Shown: positions 1 through 9,776, numbered from the stretch's first letter. The stretch: 64,000 nt of DNA from Vibrio astriarenae (GCF_010587385.1 NZ_CP047475.1:2170001-2234000); one strand, 5' to 3'. The notes: a model not told the origin generated them from the sequence alone. Made by a program: numbers and translations.

Positions 1-390
1 ACTCGTGACCTATCGGTGACTCACGATTGCGGCAGCAAAATTGAGGGTATTGGTCGCCCTCGCGTTGAGCCTAGTTTTATACCAGGTGTGGTTGATGAGA
101 TGCGTACGATTCCTGATGCCGCTAGTGTGGCAACAGTGCACTGGTTGGAAGGTATTTTAGGACGCAAAGCAGGTGCATCGACCGGCACGAACCTATTTGG
201 CGCGCTTCAACTCGCTAGCGAAATGAAACAGCGCGGCGAGACAGGTTCCATTGTCACTTTACTGTGTGACAGTGGTGAGCGATATCTAGATACTTACTAC
301 GACGAAACGTGGGTGAAAGAGAATATTGGTGATCTGCTGCCTTACCTTGCTCAGTTAGAAACTTTGCAAGCAAGCGGAGTTCTAGCATAG
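1..390 (+). CDS. PLP-dependent cysteine synthase/cystathionine beta-synthase-like protein, C-terminal part
   Basis: The reading frame is open from the first base of the window, so the start lies outside it and about 130 C-terminal residues are seen. They resemble the end of fold-type II PLP enzymes of the cysteine synthase family: an ATVHWLEGILGRKAGASTGTN stretch, a helix with ASEMKQRGETGSIVTLLCD, and a typical closing SGERYLDTYYDETWV. Enzymes of this family make or rework cysteine in the cytosol. The PLP lysine is not in view, so the exact reaction cannot be told. A 13-bp perfect inverted repeat follows the stop codon. Confidence 0.75.
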   Translation, partial: TRDLSVTHDCGSKIEGIGRPRVEPSFIPGVVDEMRTIPDAASVATVHWLEGILGRKAGASTGTNLFGALQLASEMKQRGETGSIVTLLCDSGERYLDTYYDETWVKENIGDLLPYLAQLETLQASGVLA

Positions 391-404
391 AGCCGCTAGA
401 CGTC

Positions 405-436
405 AGTCACTCCGAAGCTTTCACTTCGGAGTGACT
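405..436. terminator. Perfect inverted repeat between convergent genes
   Basis: AGTCACTCCGAAG at 405-417 is exactly complementary to CTTCGGAGTGACT at 424-436, with a 6-base loop. It sits 15 bases after the stop of the rightward gene and before the end of the leftward outer-membrane gene, the place of a shared terminator. No clear T run follows on either strand, so intrinsic termination is inferred rather than shown. Confidence 0.5.
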
Positions 437-482
437 ATCACGATTTGTGGTTAACGGCTCAACGGAACACCAGTGGTCGATG

Positions 483-1235
483 TTAGAACTGGTAAGCTAA
501 GCCGACCGTCCAGATGTGGTCGCTATCGACCGGGACATAAAGCGGTAGGTTATTACTAGAGAAAGGGCTCGAGCTTATTGCTTCTGCGCTATCAGCACCC
601 GAGTTGAAGTAGGTGTATTTCACGTAAGGTCGCCAGTCGTCAATATACATACTGAACACAACTTCATGTTCATTTGTCCGATAACTATCTTGTGAGAAGT
701 CGACACCTCCACCTGGGCCGCTAATAAACCCATTAGAACCATCTCGCTTTTCATGTGTGTATGTATAGTCAAGACTGAACTGACCAAACGCCATGGATGT
801 ACCTGCAATAAACTGGTTTGTGTTAATCGCGGTGTCACTCAACAGCTCAGGCGTTTGACCAGAGCGGTTATAGCCATAACCGGCAAATAGATTAATGTTA
901 TCCACCAGCTGGTAATCAACCACCGCCTCTAACAGCATCTCTTCGCCATCTTCCCATTTACCTAACTCACCATAGAGGCCCAGCAACCAACCATCCGACA
1001 ATGCAAATGAGTGCCCATAACCAGCCGCCAACCAACCTTGATCGTCAAAACCAACGTAGACATAGCCGTTTTCCGATGTATCAATGACTGCACCCGCCTC
1101 TGTCTTGTAGACAGACTCATCAGTGGCATTCGAAGAAAGCTCTTGTTCAATATAAACTTCGACTGGCGCAGCCATTGCCGCGCCAGAGAATAGACCTGCC
1201 ATCAATAGGCTAAGTGAGGTACGTGAAAACGTCAT
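483..1235 (-). CDS. Outer-membrane beta-barrel protein (small porin-like)
   Basis: The 250-residue product has a signal peptide (positively charged start, hydrophobic stretch, cleavage near AMA at residues 20-22). Alternating aromatic and polar strands follow, for example GYVYVGF, WLAAGYGHSF, LLGLYGELG and FSLDYTYTHEK. It ends in ...WTVGLAYQF, with the C-terminal phenylalanine that outer-membrane barrels use for Bam-dependent assembly. Size and style recall small monomeric porins of the KdgM kind, but no diagnostic motif was found, so the substrate is unknown. The LysR gene lies about 100 bases upstream on the same strand and may control it. Its ribosome site (AGGAG) is buried in a hairpin, which suggests translational control. 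Confidence 0.7.
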   Translation of the reverse strand: MTFSRTSLSLLMAGLFSGAAMAAPVEVYIEQELSSNATDESVYKTEAGAVIDTSENGYVYVGFDDQGWLAAGYGHSFALSDGWLLGLYGELGKWEDGEEMLLEAVVDYQLVDNINLFAGYGYNRSGQTPELLSDTAINTNQFIAGTSMAFGQFSLDYTYTHEKRDGSNGFISGPGGGVDFSQDSYRTNEHEVVFSMYIDDWRPYVKYTYFNSGADSAEAISSSPFSSNNLPLYVPVDSDHIWTVGLAYQF

Positions 1236-1239
1236 CTAA

Positions 1240-1282
1240 GATACTCCTGAATTCATGAGGTTGAAAGTTCAGGAGGAGTATC
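1240..1282 (-). promoter_or_regulatory. Hairpin sequestering the ribosome-binding site of the outer-membrane protein gene
   Basis: On the plus strand GATACTCCTGAA (1240-1251) pairs with TTCAGGAGGAGTATC (1268-1282). This gives 12 base pairs with one 3-base bulge and a 16-base loop. In the leftward mRNA the 3' arm carries the AGGAG ribosome site, 8 bases before the ATG at 1235. The site would therefore be closed when the stem forms. Confidence 0.5.
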
Positions 1283-1338
1283 AACAAAAGGCAGTAACAA
1301 AAAAATGCCCTCTACTTATGTTGATACCTCAGTTTTAT

Positions 1339-2172
1339 TTATGGACTGACCGCAGCAAGCAATCGCTCACGCATCGCTTTGTGTGCTGTATCGTGAAGAT
1401 AGCGGCGATGGTAGATCATGCGATAGGTGATAGGACGCAATTCAAGCGGGATGGTAAAGACATTTAAGTTGAGCCTTTCTGCAAGATGAGTCGCCAACGA
1501 TCGGGTCGATGATGCCACATAATCCGTGGTAGATGCGAGCATCAACATACTCGATACAGAACTAGTTTCAACCTTGATATTTCTCGGCTTTACCGGGTGG
1601 TTGGAGAGAAAGTTAAGAGTATCGAGATCACCACGGCGAACTTTAAGGGCAATATGCTGCTCAGCATAGTAGTCGTCATAGGTCATCGTCTCTTTCACTC
1701 TGGGGTGGTCTTTACGGCACAAACAGACAGTGGGTTCTGAATAAAGATCTTCAACGACAAAGGCCTGGCGCTTTGTTCCCAAAACATCAATGACCAAATC
1801 GACCTTTTGGCTCGTCAAGTCATCAAGGATGGCTTCCTCGTTGAGTGGCGCCTCATGAAACTTCAACCCATCAATACTTGAGACCAAATGCATCAAACTT
1901 TCACTGCAATAGACGTTAAAGTCTTCACTTTGGGTCTCAACCGTTTCGAGAACAGACATTGGGCCTTCAATTTTATTTGCTAACGCAACAGCCGCTCCGG
2001 TCGGAGCAATACCTCGCCCTTCTCTAACGAAGAGTGCTCTGCCCGTGACTTTTTCGAGGCGCTTCAAAGCCGCACTAACGGCGGGTTGGGATAAGTCTAA
2101 CTCTTCTGCTGCAAGAGTAATCGAGCGGAGTTTATAGACCGATTGAAACGTTGAAAGAAGATTTAAATCCAT
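1339..2172 (-). CDS. LysR-family transcriptional regulator
   Basis: From the ATG at 2172 (AGGA 5 bases upstream) the product has 277 residues. An N-terminal winged helix-turn-helix is clear: MDLNLLSTFQSVYKLRSIT, LAAEELDLSQPAVSAALKRL, then FVREGRGIAPTGAA. A periplasmic-binding-like effector domain follows. A longer in-frame start at 2250 exists but adds 26 residues unlike the family, so the inner ATG is preferred. It lies just upstream of, and in line with, the outer-membrane barrel gene, which is its most likely target. LysR proteins are usually activated by a small ligand; none can be named here. Confidence 0.88.
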   Translation of the reverse strand: MDLNLLSTFQSVYKLRSITLAAEELDLSQPAVSAALKRLEKVTGRALFVREGRGIAPTGAAVALANKIEGPMSVLETVETQSEDFNVYCSESLMHLVSSIDGLKFHEAPLNEEAILDDLTSQKVDLVIDVLGTKRQAFVVEDLYSEPTVCLCRKDHPRVKETMTYDDYYAEQHIALKVRRGDLDTLNFLSNHPVKPRNIKVETSSVSSMLMLASTTDYVASSTRSLATHLAERLNLNVFTIPLELRPITYRMIYHRRYLHDTAHKAMRERLLAAVSP

Positions 2173-2284
2173 TTTTCCTAGCCAAAATATTAAGCCTGAA
2201 CAAACTAAGATAAGTAATCTGCGAATAAGTTCAGCGAGAGCGTCAATCAAGCGACTCTCGTTGAACTTGTTTGAATATCTATGA

Positions 2285-4366
2285 CTAGTTGAATAACCCT
2301 TTTAGCAGGCCATCGACAGCTTTGCGTGTTTTTTCATCCTTAATTTTATCAAGCCCACGATTGATCTCTTTCTGCGCTTTCTCTTTCAGTAAGTCATCAA
2401 AAACCAGTGCAAACTGTGGCTGCGCCCAAGAACCGTGGATACGGACAGGAATCGTCACATCTTTAAGCTCATCGATATCCGAACCGCCCTGACCTTTCAA
2501 AGAGCCAACAACCGATGTACTGATGGTCATATCCATCGTCTCTTTCAAGTAATTAGCCTGCCCTTCTCCGCGCACACGCAACAGTGGCGATTGAGCGGCA
2601 AGGTCATTGGTAGTAACAACGCCTTTATTCATTTTTAACGTCGCCGTCATCGCTGAGAAGTCAGTCTTTTGCGGGCCATCGACACCATCAATTTTTTTAC
2701 CCGTAAACTTGGCGTAGTTTTCACGAATCAACTGTGCAACGTTAATGCCGTGCACGGCCCCATCGGCAAAGTTAATCTTCACTGTACCTGCCAGGTTTTG
2801 CTTGATCCCGGTCGGCGTTAGGCTTTTTCCTTTCAGGTCCATATCAATATTGCCCGTACCTTCAAGGAGGTCAACGTCAGCCGCATCCACCAGTAGCGGA
2901 AGCACTTTTACACCTTTAACCGCGGCTTTCGTGGTGTAACTTGCTGGCGCTTTATTCGCGTCTAAACGCGCATTGGCCGCAATTGACCCTTCATATAGGT
3001 TTGCACTCAACGACGTAATTTCGGCAACACCACGATTCACCTTGAGCTCCGTCTTAACGCTATCTAACTTTACGTTATTCGCTTTCAGCTTATCAATGGC
3101 CACATCACCCTGAACATCGAGAGTTTTCAACACACTTAAATCCGGCTCTTGTTCTTTAGCTGACTTCGAAGATTGAGCATCTTCAGATGTTGAGCCCTCA
3201 CCTTTGCCTTGCTGTTCGGGCGCCATTTTCGCCAACAGAGAGTCAACGTCGATATTCGGGCTGTGCAAACTGAAACGAACCTTAGCAATTTCATCCAATG
3301 TGACGGCAAGCTTACCGTCTAACTCCGTATCCAGTGCTTTGAAACTTTCGAGTACAAAATCTAAGTGACCCTTCGATACTTGATAGCTGATATCAGCAGC
3401 AAGATTAGATTCAAGCGGTGATACTGGAAGCGAGCTTCCCTCTAATGTGGTCGCAACTGTCAATGAGTCAATCGACATCGTCTCGATGGCTTTATCGACG
3501 ATAACTTCGGCGTTTCCTGAGGTCTTTAACCCAAGCTCGGCGAACTGCCCAGCCACCTCGAAGGAGAGCGTATTCGCCTCATCAAAAGCGAAACGATCGA
3601 GCTTAAGGGATGCTCTTTCTAGCTTATTCACTTCGTCACTAAAAGAGGCATCAAGCACAATGTTTCTCAACTCATAGCGGGCAAAGTCTTTGCCTAACAA
3701 AAACTCTAAAGCTAAGTCAGCCGCAAAAACTTGTTGGTTGTTGCTGCCTTGAACATTCGCTTGAAGTGTTGCCCACTGTTCAAAATCAAACTGAGACAGG
3801 GTGACGTTAACATCCTGCAGTTGTGTCACTTGCTGCTGTTGTTGATCATTAATAGACAGTGAGGCATTAGAGATCGTCAAACCTGCTAGTGAAATAGCCC
3901 AGTCTTGTGCAGACTGCTCACTGGCTTGTGTATCGGTTGACTGAGTTTGAGGCTTTTCAGCTGACGAAGTTCCCTTTTGAGTTAACTGATCAAGGTTGGT
4001 GCTACCCTCTTTCAAGCGCTCAATATTCACCTTGGCACCATCGAGTAAAATATTACCTATTTCTAACTTTCGGTCGAGCAGCGGCATCACTGAAACCTCA
4101 ACGCCCACACGATCAACGGCAAACAAGTTTGGCTCGCTAAAGCCCGCAGGGTTTTTCAGCTCAGTACGCCCAATAGACAGGCCCACCGATGGGAAGAATG
4201 TCCAGCCGAGATCACCTTCAATGACCAGCTCATAGCCAGTATTTTTCTGAATTTGCTCAACAATAAGAGGCTTAAATTGGTTCGGATTGACGAGAGTCAC
4301 CAGAGCAATCACGGCACCAATCAAGACGACCACAATCACACCGAGGGCGATAAAGAGTTTTTTCAT
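2285..4366 (-). CDS. AsmA-family protein
   Basis: This 693-residue protein has one N-terminal membrane segment (residues 4-28, LFIALGVIVVVLIGAVIALV) followed by VNPNQFKPLIVEQIQKNTGY and GDLGWTFFPSVGLSIGR, the hallmark opening of AsmA proteins. Two low-complexity Ser/Gln/Glu-rich linkers (near residues 133-155 and 390-410) separate beta-rich blocks. The C-terminal block, with SPLLRVRGEGQANY and PVRIHGSWAQPQFALV, is the conserved AsmA end. AsmA-like proteins are inner-membrane anchored, extend into the periplasm, and are linked to outer-membrane lipid transport and assembly. It follows udk on the same strand with a terminator between them. Confidence 0.85.
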   Translation of the reverse strand: MKKLFIALGVIVVVLIGAVIALVTLVNPNQFKPLIVEQIQKNTGYELVIEGDLGWTFFPSVGLSIGRTELKNPAGFSEPNLFAVDRVGVEVSVMPLLDRKLEIGNILLDGAKVNIERLKEGSTNLDQLTQKGTSSAEKPQTQSTDTQASEQSAQDWAISLAGLTISNASLSINDQQQQQVTQLQDVNVTLSQFDFEQWATLQANVQGSNNQQVFAADLALEFLLGKDFARYELRNIVLDASFSDEVNKLERASLKLDRFAFDEANTLSFEVAGQFAELGLKTSGNAEVIVDKAIETMSIDSLTVATTLEGSSLPVSPLESNLAADISYQVSKGHLDFVLESFKALDTELDGKLAVTLDEIAKVRFSLHSPNIDVDSLLAKMAPEQQGKGEGSTSEDAQSSKSAKEQEPDLSVLKTLDVQGDVAIDKLKANNVKLDSVKTELKVNRGVAEITSLSANLYEGSIAANARLDANKAPASYTTKAAVKGVKVLPLLVDAADVDLLEGTGNIDMDLKGKSLTPTGIKQNLAGTVKINFADGAVHGINVAQLIRENYAKFTGKKIDGVDGPQKTDFSAMTATLKMNKGVVTTNDLAAQSPLLRVRGEGQANYLKETMDMTISTSVVGSLKGQGGSDIDELKDVTIPVRIHGSWAQPQFALVFDDLLKEKAQKEINRGLDKIKDEKTRKAVDGLLKGLFN

Positions 4367-4391
4367 TAGCTGAGTCCTTGCTAGAACGAAA

Positions 4392-4415
4392 AAAGTGGCG
4401 CCTAAGCGCCACTTT
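4392..4415 (-). terminator. Intrinsic terminator after udk
   Basis: AAAGTGGCGC (4392-4401) and GCGCCACTTT (4406-4415) form a 10-bp stem with a CTAA loop, flanked by A and T runs on both sides. It follows the udk stop codon on the leftward strand and precedes the AsmA gene. Confidence 0.85.
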
Positions 4416-4474
4416 CTTTTTTACTATTAGAGACTTGTCTCTACGGGCTTATATGCCCTAAGCATTACGCAAAA

Positions 4475-5116
4475 CTAAGCTTTTAGCAACTTAGCAATGT
4501 GCGCTTTTAGTACGTCGATAGCGATACGGTTTTTACCGCCACGAGGTACGATGATGTCTGCGTACTGTTTTGAAGGCTCGATGAAGCGCATAAACATCGG
4601 ACGAACGGTTTGCTGGTACTGCTCTAATACCGACTCCATCGTGCGCCCACGTTCTTCTACATCACGCTTCACGCGGCGCAGAAGACAGATATCTAGTGGT
4701 GTATCCATAAATACTGAAGCGTGCATAAGGTCACGTAGACGTGGGTCTGTTAATAGCAAAATACCTTCTAGGATGATCACTTTTTTTGGTGTCATCGTGC
4801 TGGTATTTTCTGTACGTGTATGCTCAGAGTAGCTGTACTCTGGCACTTCAACCGCTTCGCCGCTGACTAGCTTTTCTAGGTGCTCACATAGTAGATCGTG
4901 ATCAAGCGCTTTCGGGTGGTCATAGTTAGTTTTAACGCGCTCTTCCATGCTCAAGTGGCTTTGATCATTGTAATAACAATCCTCTGTTATTACACCAATT
5001 TGGTGATCACCCACTTTTTCACGTAGTTCGTTGTAGATCGTGCTAGCAATCAGACTCTTACCCGATGCAGAAGCACCTGCGATACCGACGATTACGCATT
5101 GATTATTATCAGACAT
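4475..5116 (-). CDS. udk: Uridine kinase
   Basis: The enzyme phosphorylates uridine and cytidine to UMP and CMP in pyrimidine salvage. The 213-residue product has the P-loop [11 protein letters not shown] near the N-terminus, the [13 protein letters not shown] nucleoside-site region, [13 protein letters not shown], the [16 protein letters not shown]alker-B area and the R-rich lid [13 protein letters not shown]. The start is the ATG at 5116 ([11 protein letters not shown]). An in-frame extension to 5173 gives 19 unlikely residues. Length equals that of the E. coli enzyme. A terminator follows directly. The uridine phosphorylase gene 4.7 kb away belongs to the same salvage pathway. Confidence 0.95.
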   Translation of the reverse strand: MSDNNQCVIVGIAGASASGKSLIASTIYNELREKVGDHQIGVITEDCYYNDQSHLSMEERVKTNYDHPKALDHDLLCEHLEKLVSGEAVEVPEYSYSEHTRTENTSTMTPKKVIILEGILLLTDPRLRDLMHASVFMDTPLDICLLRRVKRDVEERGRTMESVLEQYQQTVRPMFMRFIEPSKQYADIIVPRGGKNRIAIDVLKAHIAKLLKA

Positions 5117-5255
5117 TATGTGCACCCGATGATGATGGACTGAGGAAAACCGGCAGATTATAGGCGTTGACACGACTCGTTGCCAGCACTTATGTGAACT
5201 TCATCACGATAAACTGTAATTGAGTTTAAGTTTGTCGCGATATGTCGTGAAACGG

Positions 5256-5292
5256 AGGGAGAAATTACTCAACAGATTGAGTATTCTCCCTG
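5256..5292 (-). terminator. Hairpin after mrp
   Basis: AGGGAGAAATTACTCAA and TTGAGTATTCTCCCT around 5257-5291 form an imperfect 14-bp stem just after the mrp stop on the leftward strand. There is no strong T run, so it may be a weak terminator or a transcript end protector. Confidence 0.5.
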
Positions 5293-5308
5293 AACTTTTA
5301 ACCTCGTC

Positions 5309-6379
5309 TTAACTATCAAGCATAGTAAAGGCTATCGACTCTGGTCTAGTTTTACCCTGCCAAAACAGTTTGCTGCATACGGAATCGGCGAGTTGAGCAT
5401 AGATTTCAGCATGCTGACTTTCTGGACGTCGAACTACCGTCGGTTCTCCTTGGTCAATGTCCTCACGAACCCCAATATGCAGCGGCACCTGAGCAAGCAC
5501 GGATAGCTGATAATCTTGCGCCATACGCTCTGCGCCTCCGGTGCCAAATATCGCTTCATGGTGCCCACAATGACTGCAAATGTGGTAGCTCATGTTCTCT
5601 ACTAGCCCAACAACGGGCACATCAACCTTGTCGAACATCGCTGCGCCTTTGCGTGCATCGGCAAGCGCAAGATCTTGTGGTGTTGTAACGATAATGGCTC
5701 CTGTTACTGGAATCTGCTGCGAAAGGGTTAACTGAATATCCCCCGTACCCGGCGGCATATCCAGCACGAGGTAGTCCAACTCTCGCCATTCCGTTTCATT
5801 GACCATCTGGGCGAGCGCTTTTGACGCCATTGGGCCACGCCAGATAGCTGCTTCATCCTGAGCGACCAGGTAACCAATAGATTGGGTCGCCACATGATGC
5901 GCGGTAATCGGTTGCATCCACTTGTTATCTCGAACCTGCAATTTCGCCTCAAGTGTTCCCATCATCAATGGAATCGAAGGGCCATAGATATCCGCATCGA
6001 GTATGCCGACTTTGGCCCCAGTTTGCGCTATGGAGAGAGCAAGGTTAACAGCAGTCGTCGACTTACCCACTCCCCCTTTCGCTGATGTCACGGCAATGAC
6101 GTTTTTAACGCCCTTGATTGCCTGAGATTGGGTCTCGAGCGCCTTAGGCGCTAAGACGACTTCAACCGCTGGTAACTGATAGTGCTGATGTTGGGCGGAA
6201 ATCCAATCGGATAATTGATGCACTAATGTGTGCGAGGCAAAAGGAACATTTACCTGTATCACGCCATCCGGCTTAGCGGTAATAAGTCCTGGGTGTTTCG
6301 CCCATCCTGAGATGAGATGTGGATGTTCGAACTGCTCAAGCAGCTGCCGAAAATCACTAAGAGATGAGATCTGACGCAT
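5309..6379 (-). CDS. mrp: Mrp/ApbC iron-sulfur cluster carrier ATPase
   Basis: This P-loop NTPase carries and delivers iron-sulfur clusters in the cytosol. The 356 residues start with a short alpha/beta domain of the MIP18 type (about residues 1-90), then VIAVTSAKGGVGKSTTAVNL with the deviant Walker A. ILDADIYGPSIPLMMG and YLVLDMPPGTGDIQLTLSQ follow, and then the cluster-binding ICSHCGH pair of cysteines near residue 275. The start is supported by AAGGAGG 4 bases before the ATG. It is divergent from metG, the neighbour arrangement also seen in E. coli. Confidence 0.95.
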   Translation of the reverse strand: MRQISSLSDFRQLLEQFEHPHLISGWAKHPGLITAKPDGVIQVNVPFASHTLVHQLSDWISAQHQHYQLPAVEVVLAPKALETQSQAIKGVKNVIAVTSAKGGVGKSTTAVNLALSIAQTGAKVGILDADIYGPSIPLMMGTLEAKLQVRDNKWMQPITAHHVATQSIGYLVAQDEAAIWRGPMASKALAQMVNETEWRELDYLVLDMPPGTGDIQLTLSQQIPVTGAIIVTTPQDLALADARKGAAMFDKVDVPVVGLVENMSYHICSHCGHHEAIFGTGGAERMAQDYQLSVLAQVPLHIGVREDIDQGEPTVVRRPESQHAEIYAQLADSVCSKLFWQGKTRPESIAFTMLDS

Positions 6380-6571
6380 TTGGCCTCCTTGTTACGCTTA
6401 ATACTAGCAGTGATACCGTCGTTACATAACCATAATTATCTGAAGGTCTTATTGTTTCTTTTCAGGACAAAAGTTAGGGACTTCCAAGCTTGACGCCTTG
6501 GCGTATGAGGCGTCATGAGGTAATATGTTGCATCAATTTTTATACCTATCACTAGAAGCGAATTAATAAGT

Positions 6572-8623
6572 ATGGCGACTGATCCGAGACAATTGCTGGT
6601 AACTTGTGCCCTTCCGTACGCTAACGGTTCTATCCACCTTGGTCATATGCTTGAGCATATCCAAGCGGATATCTGGGTCCGTTACCAACGCCTGCGTGGC
6701 AACACTGTAAACTTTATCTGTGCTGACGATGCACACGGCACGCCTATCATGCTGAAAGCACAACAGATGGGTATCACGCCAGAAGAGATGATCGCGGCAG
6801 TAAGTGAAGAACACCAAAAAGACTTCGCTGGCTTTGATATTAGCTTCGATAACTACCACAGCACACACTCAGAAGAGAACCGCGAGCTGGCTTCTCACAT
6901 CTACCTTGAGCTGAAAAAGAACGGCTTCATTTCTAGCCGTACTATTTCTCAGCTATTTGACCCAGAGAAAGAGATGTTCCTGCCGGACCGTTTCGTAAAA
7001 GGTACCTGTCCAAACTGTAAGTCTGAAGACCAATACGGTGATAACTGTGACAACTGTGGTGCAACCTACAGCCCAACGGAGCTGATCAACCCGCAGTCAG
7101 CCGTCTCTGGCGCAACCCCTGTAATGAAAGACTCTGAGCACTTCTTCTTTGACTTGCCTCAGTTTGAGAGCATGTTAAAAGAGTGGACCCGCTCTGGCTC
7201 ACTTCAATCTGAAACCGCAAACAAAATGCAGGAGTGGTTTGAGTCAGGTCTACAGCAGTGGGATATCTCACGAGACGCACCTTACTTTGGTTTTGAAATC
7301 CCAGGCGAGAAAGATAAATTCTTCTACGTTTGGCTAGACGCACCGGTTGGTTACATGGCTTCATTTAAGAACCTATGTGACAAAACCGAAGGCCTAGACT
7401 TCGATGAGTACTGGAAAAAAGACAGCACAACAGAACTCTACCACTTCATCGGTAAAGACATTGTGTACTTCCACTCACTATTCTGGCCAGCCATGCTTGA
7501 AGGCGCAGGTTTCCGCAAACCAAACAACGTTTTCGTACACGGTTACGTAACGGTAAATGGCGCGAAAATGTCTAAGTCTAAAGGCACGTTCATTAAAGCA
7601 GCGACATACCTAGATCACTTAGATCCTGAGTGTCTACGCTACTACTACGCCGCTAAGCTGAACAGTCGTATTGATGACCTAGATCTGAACCTTGAAGACT
7701 TTACACAGCGCGTAAACGCTGACGTTGTAAACAAGATTGTTAACCTAGCTTCACGTAACGCGGGTTTCATCACTAAGCGTTTTGAAGGTCAACTGTCAGC
7801 AAACTTTGCTGAGCCAGAGCTGTACAACGAGTTCGTTGCTGCGGCTGATCGTATTGCTGAACTTTACGAAACACGTGAATTTGGTCGTGCTATCCGTGAA
7901 ATTACGGCACTGGCTGATAAAGCGAACCAATACGTTGATGAAAAAGCACCATGGGTTGTTGCAAAGGAAGAAGGCAAAGACCAAGAGCTACAAGATATCT
8001 GCTCTGTGGGCATCAACCTGTTCCGCGTCCTGATGACTTACCTAAAACCAGTGATGCCAGCTCTTGCAGCACGCACTGAAGCTTTCCTGAACGAAGAACT
8101 AACATGGGAAGGCATCGCTGCACCACTGACGGGTCACGAGATCACTAAGTTTAAAGCGCTATTTAACCGTATCGACCCTAAGAAGGTGGAAGCAATGATT
8201 GAAGCATCAAAAGAAGATGCAGCAGCAGAGCAAGCGGCTAAAGAGAAGGCAGAAGCGGGGAAAACAGAGACAGAGCTAAGCAAAGACCCAATCGCTGATG
8301 AGATTGAGTTTGATGCGTTTGCTGCTGTTGACATGCGTATCGCTCGCATTATCTCGTGTGAGGAAGTGCCAAAAGCCAACAAGCTACTGAAATTCCAGTT
8401 AGATATCGGTGGTGAGACTCGCCAAGTCTTCTCAGGTATTAAGTCCGCTTACAAACCTGAAGAACTAGAAGGCAAGCTAACGGTGATGGTAGCCAACCTG
8501 AAACCACGTAAAATGAAGTTCGGTATGTCTGAAGGCATGATCCTAGCCGCTGGCCCTGGCGGCAGTGACCTTTGGATTCTTGAGCCGCACGAAGGCGCAC
8601 AGCCTGGCATGCGCGTGATGTAA
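6572..8623 (+). CDS. metG: Methionyl-tRNA synthetase
   Basis: Charges tRNA-Met with methionine. The 683-residue product starts [20 protein letters not shown] and has the class I HIGH-like signature [12 protein letters not shown]. It also has a zinc knuckle with four cysteines ([19 protein letters not shown], near residues 147-165), the KMSKSKGT loop near residue 333, and an anticodon-binding helical domain. After a charged linker comes a C-terminal tRNA-binding OB domain (about 580-683: [29 protein letters not shown]) that makes the dimer. Length and domain order match the long gamma-proteobacterial form. A strong terminator follows. Confidence 0.97.
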   Translation: MATDPRQLLVTCALPYANGSIHLGHMLEHIQADIWVRYQRLRGNTVNFICADDAHGTPIMLKAQQMGITPEEMIAAVSEEHQKDFAGFDISFDNYHSTHSEENRELASHIYLELKKNGFISSRTISQLFDPEKEMFLPDRFVKGTCPNCKSEDQYGDNCDNCGATYSPTELINPQSAVSGATPVMKDSEHFFFDLPQFESMLKEWTRSGSLQSETANKMQEWFESGLQQWDISRDAPYFGFEIPGEKDKFFYVWLDAPVGYMASFKNLCDKTEGLDFDEYWKKDSTTELYHFIGKDIVYFHSLFWPAMLEGAGFRKPNNVFVHGYVTVNGAKMSKSKGTFIKAATYLDHLDPECLRYYYAAKLNSRIDDLDLNLEDFTQRVNADVVNKIVNLASRNAGFITKRFEGQLSANFAEPELYNEFVAAADRIAELYETREFGRAIREITALADKANQYVDEKAPWVVAKEEGKDQELQDICSVGINLFRVLMTYLKPVMPALAARTEAFLNEELTWEGIAAPLTGHEITKFKALFNRIDPKKVEAMIEASKEDAAAEQAAKEKAEAGKTETELSKDPIADEIEFDAFAAVDMRIARIISCEEVPKANKLLKFQLDIGGETRQVFSGIKSAYKPEELEGKLTVMVANLKPRKMKFGMSEGMILAAGPGGSDLWILEPHEGAQPGMRVM

Positions 8624-8644
8624 TCGAGCGTAAACAGAGTCTTT

Positions 8645-8678
8645 AAGGCTGATACTCACTGGGTATCAGCCTTTTTTA
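8645..8678 (+). terminator. Intrinsic terminator of metG
   Basis: AAGGCTGATAC (8645-8655) pairs with GTATCAGCCTT (8663-8673) around a 7-base loop, followed by a T run. It lies 22 bases after the metG stop. Confidence 0.9.
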
Positions 8679-8850
8679 TGCTCAAAGTCGAGCAAACTTT
8701 ACGATAAAACTAACCAAAATCCCGCACCATCGCACCATGTCTGTGCACTCTGCCATCCACAAAATATTAAATTATTGATTTTAATATAAAAAATTATATG
8801 GCACGGCTTCTGCTAACTCTAAAGTGTTATTCCACACAGAGGAGAACACT

Positions 8851-9678
8851 ATGATTGTGGCCATCTCTATATTCGTTTCTATCAGCATCATTGCATTGCT
8901 GCTGTTTTACTCTAAGCAGCACAATTCTGGTTTCGAGCGTAAATACCAACTCGTGATGGATCTGCGCACGGTATTGAGTCTCTGCCGACAGCACCGTAGC
9001 CTCACTCATCATGCCAAGGTTCATCACCGCCTTGATGAAGAGGTTCTCACTCGTGTTGAGAGTCAATTGATGGACATTGTTCAACACCTAGTCACCATTG
9101 CTAAGTTCGAGAACAAGCCTCTCTACCGCGTATTAGAAATCAAAGTCAAAGCGATGATCAATCAGTGGAGCGAGCAGAGTATTGCCAAGAATCAAATGAT
9201 GCATGGCAAAGTGATTCGCCACTGTATGTATCTGTTGGATGATGTGGTGTTAGCGTGGCTTGCCCAAGCAGGACGAGACGATCTCTACGAAGAGTATCAC
9301 CAAAATTGGCAAGCGATTTTAGATTCAATGGAATCACTTACCCAGCTGCGCATCTCTATTCAAGAGTCAGATATCGGCCATAGTGAGGAGCGCATTCGCT
9401 ATTACTGTGGCAGCATTTTAAACAAAATGAATCGCCTATCGGTGATTAACCGCAAAGTGATTAATACACCACAGTGTGTGATTGCACTGAACAGGCTAAA
9501 TGAGGTGAGTGAAGGCTATGCCGATTTTAGCAATACCAATAATTTGTATTCACTGAGTAGTGAAGTCTCTCTTGCAATTTCAGACGTCTATGACGACATG
9601 TTAAAAACTTTTGCAGAAGACCTGTATCAACCACTTGATGACCTACCGCCCGTCACAGCTGAGTCATTAAGAGCATAA
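8851..9678 (+). CDS. Membrane-anchored helical protein of unknown function
   Basis: I do not recognise a family. From the ATG at 8851, with GAGGAG 6 bases upstream, the product has 275 residues. One N-terminal membrane segment (residues 1-20, IVAISIFVSISIIALLLFY) is followed by a soluble, mostly helical part rich in Arg, His and Gln, with no recognisable catalytic motif. The region reads like a coiled or bundled helix domain facing the cytoplasm or periplasm. It stands alone between the metG terminator and udp, with an AT-rich upstream stretch that fits its own promoter. Codon use looks like that of its neighbours, so it is probably an old lineage gene rather than a recent arrival. Confidence 0.65.
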   Translation: MIVAISIFVSISIIALLLFYSKQHNSGFERKYQLVMDLRTVLSLCRQHRSLTHHAKVHHRLDEEVLTRVESQLMDIVQHLVTIAKFENKPLYRVLEIKVKAMINQWSEQSIAKNQMMHGKVIRHCMYLLDDVVLAWLAQAGRDDLYEEYHQNWQAILDSMESLTQLRISIQESDIGHSEERIRYYCGSILNKMNRLSVINRKVINTPQCVIALNRLNEVSEGYADFSNTNNLYSLSSEVSLAISDVYDDMLKTFAEDLYQPLDDLPPVTAESLRA

Positions 9679-9700
9679 AACGATGATTAGAAAGGAGAAC

Positions 9701-9739
9701 ATGAACACAGCTATTGAGAACACGGTTATTAGAACATAG
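9701..9739 (+). CDS. Possible 12-residue micro-ORF
   Basis: A near-consensus ribosome site (AAAGGAGAAC) directly precedes ATG at 9701. The frame gives MNTAIENTVIRT then TAG. An in-frame ATG at 9683 would lengthen it by 6 residues. It lies 22 bases after the preceding gene on the same strand, so it could be a small translated peptide or chance. No homology can be judged at this size. Confidence 0.2.
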   Translation: MNTAIENTVIRT

Positions 9740-9776
9740 TTACTTGAAATGCCCACCAGCAGTGGGGACTCCGTTT

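Noticed and set aside
483..1235. Naming the outer-membrane barrel KdgM
   Set aside because: General barrel features fit, but no diagnostic KdgM motif and no pectin-degradation genes nearby.
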